Source of the DNA: Bacteroidota bacterium | GTDB lineage: Bacteria; Bacteroidota; Bacteroidia; Bacteroidales; F082 | NCBI GenBank assembly: GCA_016715945.1 | Contig: JADJXJ010000001.1 | Coordinates: 2,170,001 to 2,234,000 of the forward strand | Direction of reading: 5' to 3' | DNA: 64,000 nt | The notes under the pieces: model-generated | The model's database searches: none | The model's input: only the letters and a program-made list of their open reading frames with translations | Told to the model about the DNA's origin: nothing | In this document: positions 60,524-64,000 of the stretch, in pieces | Position numbering within the stretch: the first letter of the stretch is position 1 | How the letters are laid out: each line of letters starts with the position of its first letter | Translations under genes and position numbers: made by a program

Positions 60524-61812
60524 AAAGAGTAATCCGGGGTCTGACCCTTCTTTTATTGCTGTCGTGCCTTTTGTTTGACCTTTCTGCACAAGACCGTGCA
60601 TATGTGCATGCGGTGGTAGCCAGGCTGGCTGCACCCGACATGCACGGCAGGGGCTACTTCAAAGACGGCGACCATAAAGCAGCCGACTTTATTGCGGGCG
60701 AACTGCACAAGGCCGGAACCATCCCTTTGTGGGATGGTTACAGGCAGCCTTATTCATTCAATATCAATACCTTTCCGGGAAAAGTCTCTGTGTGGGCCGA
60801 CAGTAAGAAACTCCGTCCGGGCCACGATTTTGTGATCAATCCAGCCAACGGACCGGTTGATGCACGTTTCAAACTGTCCTGGCTTCCTGACAGCCTGAGC
60901 AAAAGCGCCTCAGTGTATGCGCTGATCGACACCAACCAGCTCAGCGGCATCATGCCGGTGCTGCCGAAGAAACTTGGCGAAGCCTACCGTGGAGGTCTTT
61001 CGGGAGTGCCGGCAGTGGTTCAGTTGGACGACAACATATGGTGGCATGTATCGCGCCGCCAATGGCCTGCCGGGAAAGTGGCCCTGAAGGTTCACCCTGA
61101 TGCATTGCCAAAGCACATCAGATCGCTTCGCGTGAAGGCCGAAGCCCGCCTGGTCGAAAACCGGCCTGCTTACAATGTGGGAGGCATGGTGCGCGGCCAT
61201 ATTCAGCCCGACAGCTTTGTGGTGTTTGTGGCCCACTACGACCATCTTGGTCGCATGGGGCGCAATGCAATCTTTCCCGGAGCCAGCGACAATGCCAGCG
61301 GCACTGCCACCGTGCTCGACCTGGCAAGATATTACGCAGCACATCCCGAAAAAGCCTACTATTCAATGATCTTTCTCCTGGTTTCGGGCGAGGAAGCCGG
61401 ACTGCTCGGCTCGCGCCATTTTGTCGAACATCCGCCTTACGACCTGACAAAGACACGTTTTGTGATCAACTTCGACATGGTAGGCACAGGAAGTCAGGGG
61501 CTTAATGTGTTCAATGCCCAGGCCAACCCCTCGGCCTTCGATGCCCTGAAAAGCATGAACGAAAGCCACGGTTGGTTCGATGAGTTGCGCGCCCGGGGGG
61601 CATCGTGCAACAGCGACCATTGTCCCTTTCACCAAAAAGGCATACCCGCCTTTTTCCTCCTCACTTCGGGAAGCGAAAACCGGCACTACCACAATGTTTA
61701 TGACAAAGCTGAGCTACTGCCATTTACAAAATATGAGGCCCTGTTCCACCTGGTCACCTCGTTTACCGGCGCACTTCCTGGTTCAGCATTTCAAAAACCA
61801 CTGACTGAATGA
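60520..61812 (+). CDS. M28-family metallopeptidase, exported
   Basis: 430 residues, signal peptide about 1-23. Zinc ligands of a two-metal M28 peptidase are present: VAHYDHLG (H, D; about 237), PGASDNASGTATVLDL (D), SGEEAGLLGSRHF (E, E), VINFDMVG (D) and SDHCPFHQKGIP (H). Removes N-terminal residues from peptides in the periplasm. Followed by a 45-codon gene whose ATG overlaps its stop. Confidence 0.93.
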   Translation: MKRVIRGLTLLLLLSCLLFDLSAQDRAYVHAVVARLAAPDMHGRGYFKDGDHKAADFIAGELHKAGTIPLWDGYRQPYSFNINTFPGKVSVWADSKKLRPGHDFVINPANGPVDARFKLSWLPDSLSKSASVYALIDTNQLSGIMPVLPKKLGEAYRGGLSGVPAVVQLDDNIWWHVSRRQWPAGKVALKVHPDALPKHIRSLRVKAEARLVENRPAYNVGGMVRGHIQPDSFVVFVAHYDHLGRMGRNAIFPGASDNASGTATVLDLARYYAAHPEKAYYSMIFLLVSGEEAGLLGSRHFVEHPPYDLTKTRFVINFDMVGTGSQGLNVFNAQANPSAFDALKSMNESHGWFDELRARGASCNSDHCPFHQKGIPAFFLLTSGSENRHYHNVYDKAELLPFTKYEALFHLVTSFTGALPGSAFQKPLTE

Positions 61813-61946
61813 TCGAAATACTCATGCTAATCTTTGCGGTGATCGTGGTGGTGCTGTTCACCTGGTTATCGTTCTACACCTCCGTCAACAGCGGAGCCGA
61901 CAGGTTTGAGCAATGGTTGCGCAGGCTAACCGGAAAAAAGCAGTGA
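61809..61946 (+). CDS. 45-residue single-pass membrane protein
   Basis: ATG at 61809 overlaps the peptidase stop (ATGA), TGA at 61944. The product begins MIEILMLIF, has a hydrophobic helix (about 4-23, AVIVVVLFTWLSFYT) and a basic amphipathic tail (DRFEQWLRRLTGKK). Such tight coupling on both sides (rsmI starts 4 nt later) argues it is translated. Function unknown; it is too short for default gene callers. Confidence 0.6.
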   Translation: MIEILMLIFAVIVVVLFTWLSFYTSVNSGADRFEQWLRRLTGKKQ

Positions 61947-61950
61947 TGCC

Positions 61951-62670
61951 ATGTCGAAGCTGTACCTGATTCCAACGCCCATAGGCAATCTGGAGGATAT
62001 CACCCTTCGTGCGCTACGGCTGCTTCGCGAGGAAGTGCAGCTTGTGCTGGCCGAAGACACCCGAAAAACCGGTCAGTTGCTTAAGCATTACGGCATTTCG
62101 GTGCCTATGGCAGCGTATCACCAGCACAACGAGCACCGGATCACCGGGCAGTTTGTAAACCGTATGCTGGCCGGAGAGGTGATGGGGCTGATTACCGACG
62201 CAGGCACACCGGCCATATCCGACCCGGGCTACCTGTTGGTGCGCGAGTGCATCAAAGCCGGCCTGACTGTAGAATGCCTGCCCGGACCAACCGCTTTTGT
62301 GCCTGCACTGGTCAGTTCAGGGCTGCCGGCCGATCGTTTTTTATTTCTGGGATTCCTTCCACACAAAAAGGGCCGGCTCAGCCGCATTGCTGCCCTCAAA
62401 GAGGTGGCCTATACCACCGTGCTTTACGAGTCGCCTCATCGTTTGCTGAAAACCCTGGAGCAAATGGCAGAGGTGCTGGGTGGCGACCGCCAGGCCTCCG
62501 TATCACGCGAGCTCAGCAAGCTGCACGAAGAAACCCTCAGAGGTAGCCTGAACGAGCTGAAAAATCATTTCTCCGACAAGCCGGCACGTGGCGAAATCGT
62601 GATCGTTCTTGCAGCGGCTCAGGCGCATAAGCAATCCGATGAAGCCGACGAAACATATGTCGAAAGCTGA
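61951..62670 (+). CDS. rsmI: 16S rRNA (cytidine1402-2'-O)-methyltransferase
   Basis: 239 residues, tetrapyrrole-methylase (SPOUT-unrelated) fold with PTPIGNLEDITLRAL, LAEDTRKTG and DAGTPAISDPGYLLV, the RsmI hallmarks. It methylates C1402 in the ribosomal P site. Four nt after the 45-residue gene. Confidence 0.95.
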   Translation: MSKLYLIPTPIGNLEDITLRALRLLREEVQLVLAEDTRKTGQLLKHYGISVPMAAYHQHNEHRITGQFVNRMLAGEVMGLITDAGTPAISDPGYLLVRECIKAGLTVECLPGPTAFVPALVSSGLPADRFLFLGFLPHKKGRLSRIAALKEVAYTTVLYESPHRLLKTLEQMAEVLGGDRQASVSRELSKLHEETLRGSLNELKNHFSDKPARGEIVIVLAAAQAHKQSDEADETYVES

Positions 62671-62720
62671 ATATCAAACGTTTTCGCCAGCCATGCCATT
62701 TGTCATTGATTGGTCAAAAG

Positions 62721-62752
62721 TTGTATAATTGGAAGTAAATGACTTATTTTTG
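62721..62752 (+). promoter_or_regulatory. Promoter of acpP-fabF
   Basis: TTG (62721-62723), 21-nt spacer, TATTTTTG (62745-62752), 33 nt before the acpP ATG. Textbook Bacteroidota form. Confidence 0.7.
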
Positions 62753-62784
62753 CAGCCAGTTTTAAACCTAAAACTTTGAAAATT

Positions 62785-63024
62785 ATGTCAGAAGTAAGAG
62801 AAAAAGTCATTGCTATCATCGTTGACAAGCTCGGCGTTGAACCTTCGGAAATTACCAACGAAGCCAGCTTCACAGCTGATCTGGGTGCCGACTCGCTCGA
62901 CACTGTTGAGCTCATCATGGAGTTCGAAAAAGAGTTCAACATTGCCATTCCGGACGATCAGGCCGAGAAGATTGGCACGGTAGGCGATGCCATCAAGTTT
63001 ATTGAAGAAAAGTTGGGCAAATAA
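62785..63024 (+). CDS. acpP: Acyl carrier protein
   Basis: 79 residues; the phosphopantetheine serine is S37 in LGADSLDTVELIMEFE. Carries growing acyl chains in type II fatty-acid synthesis. The start at 62785 (MSEVREK) is the family start; an upstream in-frame ATG at 62776 is possible. fabF follows after 11 nt. Confidence 0.97.
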   Translation: MSEVREKVIAIIVDKLGVEPSEITNEASFTADLGADSLDTVELIMEFEKEFNIAIPDDQAEKIGTVGDAIKFIEEKLGK

Positions 63025-63035
63025 TTGGGTTTGAT

Positions 63036-64000
63036 ATGGAGCTTAAGCGAGTAGTCGTCACCGGCATAGGTGCCGTAACCCCGATTGGCAACAATGCGCC
63101 TGCCTATTGGGAGGGATTGGTCAATGGAGCGAACGGCGCAGCTGAAATCACCCGGTTTGACTCCTCCAAGTTCAAAACCCGTTTTGCCTGCGAAGTAAAA
63201 AACTTCGACCCCCTTGCCTATTTCGACCGTAAAGAAGTTCGCAAATATGACCTTTATGCCCTGTTCGGTATTGTGGCTGCCGATGAAGCTCTGGCCGACT
63301 CGGGTTTGCTCGAAGGCAATACCGACAGGGACGAGGTAGGCGTTATCTGGTCGTCGGGCATTGGTGGGCTGATCACCTTTTTCGATGAGGTCAGCGCATT
63401 TGCCAAAGGCGATGGTACCCCGCGTTTTAATCCCTTCTTCATACCGAAGATGATTGCCGACATTACGGCAGGCCACATCAGCATCAAGCACGGATTGCGC
63501 GGACCAAACTTTGCCACAGTATCAGCCTGTGCTTCATCGGCCAACAGCCTGGTTGACGCTTTCAACTACATCAGGCTCGGCAAAGCAGTAGCTTTTGTTG
63601 CCGGAGGTTCCGAAGCCTCAATCAACGAAGCCGGGGTGGGCGGCTTCAATGCCATGCATGCCCTATCGACCCGCAACGATGATCCGCTGACCGCCAGCCG
63701 GCCGTTCGACAAAGACCGCGACGGTTTTGTCATTGGCGAAGGTGGCGGAGGCATTATCCTCGAAGAACTCGAACACGCACTTGCGCGCGGTGCAAAAATT
63801 TATGCCGAAGTGGGCGGTGCCGGACTCTCGGCCGATGCCAACCACATGACCTCACCCCATCCCGAAGGATTGGGCGCCATGCTGAGCATGAAGCGCGCAC
63901 TGGACGATGCCGGATTGCAAATCACCGATATTCAGCACATTAATACCCACGGCACCTCAACCCCGCTGGGCGATATCGCCGAAACCAAAGCCATCCGCGC
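63036..64000 (+). CDS. fabF: Beta-ketoacyl-ACP synthase II, 3'-truncated
   Basis: Starts with MELKRVVVTGIGAVTPIGNN, keeps reading to the window edge (321 codons, no stop). Catalytic C165 lies in TVSACASSAN and the first active-site histidine in NTHGTSTPLGD; the second histidine is beyond the edge. Elongates acyl-ACP with malonyl-ACP. Same operon as acpP. Confidence 0.95.
   Translation, partial: MELKRVVVTGIGAVTPIGNNAPAYWEGLVNGANGAAEITRFDSSKFKTRFACEVKNFDPLAYFDRKEVRKYDLYALFGIVAADEALADSGLLEGNTDRDEVGVIWSSGIGGLITFFDEVSAFAKGDGTPRFNPFFIPKMIADITAGHISIKHGLRGPNFATVSACASSANSLVDAFNYIRLGKAVAFVAGGSEASINEAGVGGFNAMHALSTRNDDPLTASRPFDKDRDGFVIGEGGGGIILEELEHALARGAKIYAEVGGAGLSADANHMTSPHPEGLGAMLSMKRALDDAGLQITDIQHINTHGTSTPLGDIAETKAIR

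Noticed and set aside
1..64000. CRISPR array, rRNA genes, intact IS elements
   Set aside because: No regular direct repeats with spacers, no rRNA sequence and no transposase frame were found.

Overview
The window reads as an ordinary chromosome segment of a member of the Bacteroidota, probably class Bacteroidia. The phylum call rests on several independent marks: a secreted protein with a type IX secretion (T9SS) C-terminal sorting domain, repeated promoters of the form TTG-N19-21-TAnnTTTG in front of tRNA and housekeeping genes, an IPExxxVDY-family protein next to pyruvate kinase, and many SPII lipoproteins with Ser/Cys-rich lipoboxes. Base composition is moderately GC-rich by eye, except for one clearly AT-rich block at about 42.06-43.86 kb. 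There are no rRNA genes, CRISPR arrays, intact insertion sequences or phage genes.

Layout. 1-10.7 kb: 5'-truncated B12-dependent ribonucleotide reductase, a GT39/ArnT-like membrane glycosyltransferase, a sigma-54 response regulator coupled to an HPt protein, a POT peptide transporter and a large T9SS-exported Asp-box/FN3 protein. 10.8-21.2 kb: thiL-uvrC, an NTF2-like secreted protein, and a MacB-like ABC transporter (permease plus ATPase) divergent from an NtrC-type regulator/histidine kinase pair. A good -24/-12 sigma-54 promoter lies in front of the transporter. 20.5-29.5 kb: SAM methyltransferase, aspS, gpx-ohrR peroxide pair, tRNA-Thr, tRNA-Cys, gltX-folB-CWC protein operon, NhaC-TauE transporter pair. 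29.6-36.1 kb: a translationally coupled four-gene envelope operon (two LVIVD-like proteins and two paralogous exported proteins), a serine hydrolase, an NlpC/P60 hydrolase, a SulP transporter. 36.2-42.0 kb: S41 protease and orphan histidine kinase, purN, a large conserved protein of unknown function, thpR, tRNA-Ala.

42.06-43.86 kb is an AT-rich insertion behind tRNA-Ala. It holds a heavily decayed gene (one in-frame stop and at least three frameshifts), a nested inverted-repeat element and a P-loop kinase-like gene. 43.9-48.8 kb: an unknown 170-residue protein, dnaG, and a PpiD/SurA-like periplasmic chaperone. 48.9-54.3 kb: an envelope operon ending in an 885-residue leucine-rich-repeat protein whose 19 LRRs are interrupted by a recurring tryptophan-rich module, plus a convergent lipoprotein. 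54.4-64 kb: LuxE-like acyl-protein synthetase, IPExxxVDY protein, pyk, pheS, cyclophilin, tdk, an unknown protein, M28 peptidase, a previously easy-to-miss 45-codon membrane protein, rsmI, and acpP-fabF (fabF runs off the right edge).

The most interesting leads are the sigma-54-wired ABC exporter with an altered signature motif, the two envelope operons of unknown function (29.6-32.2 kb and 49.0-53.8 kb), and the decaying AT-rich insertion. I did not identify a complete known anti-phage or mobile system. All coordinates, motif positions and family assignments come from reading the sequence; no database search was run.
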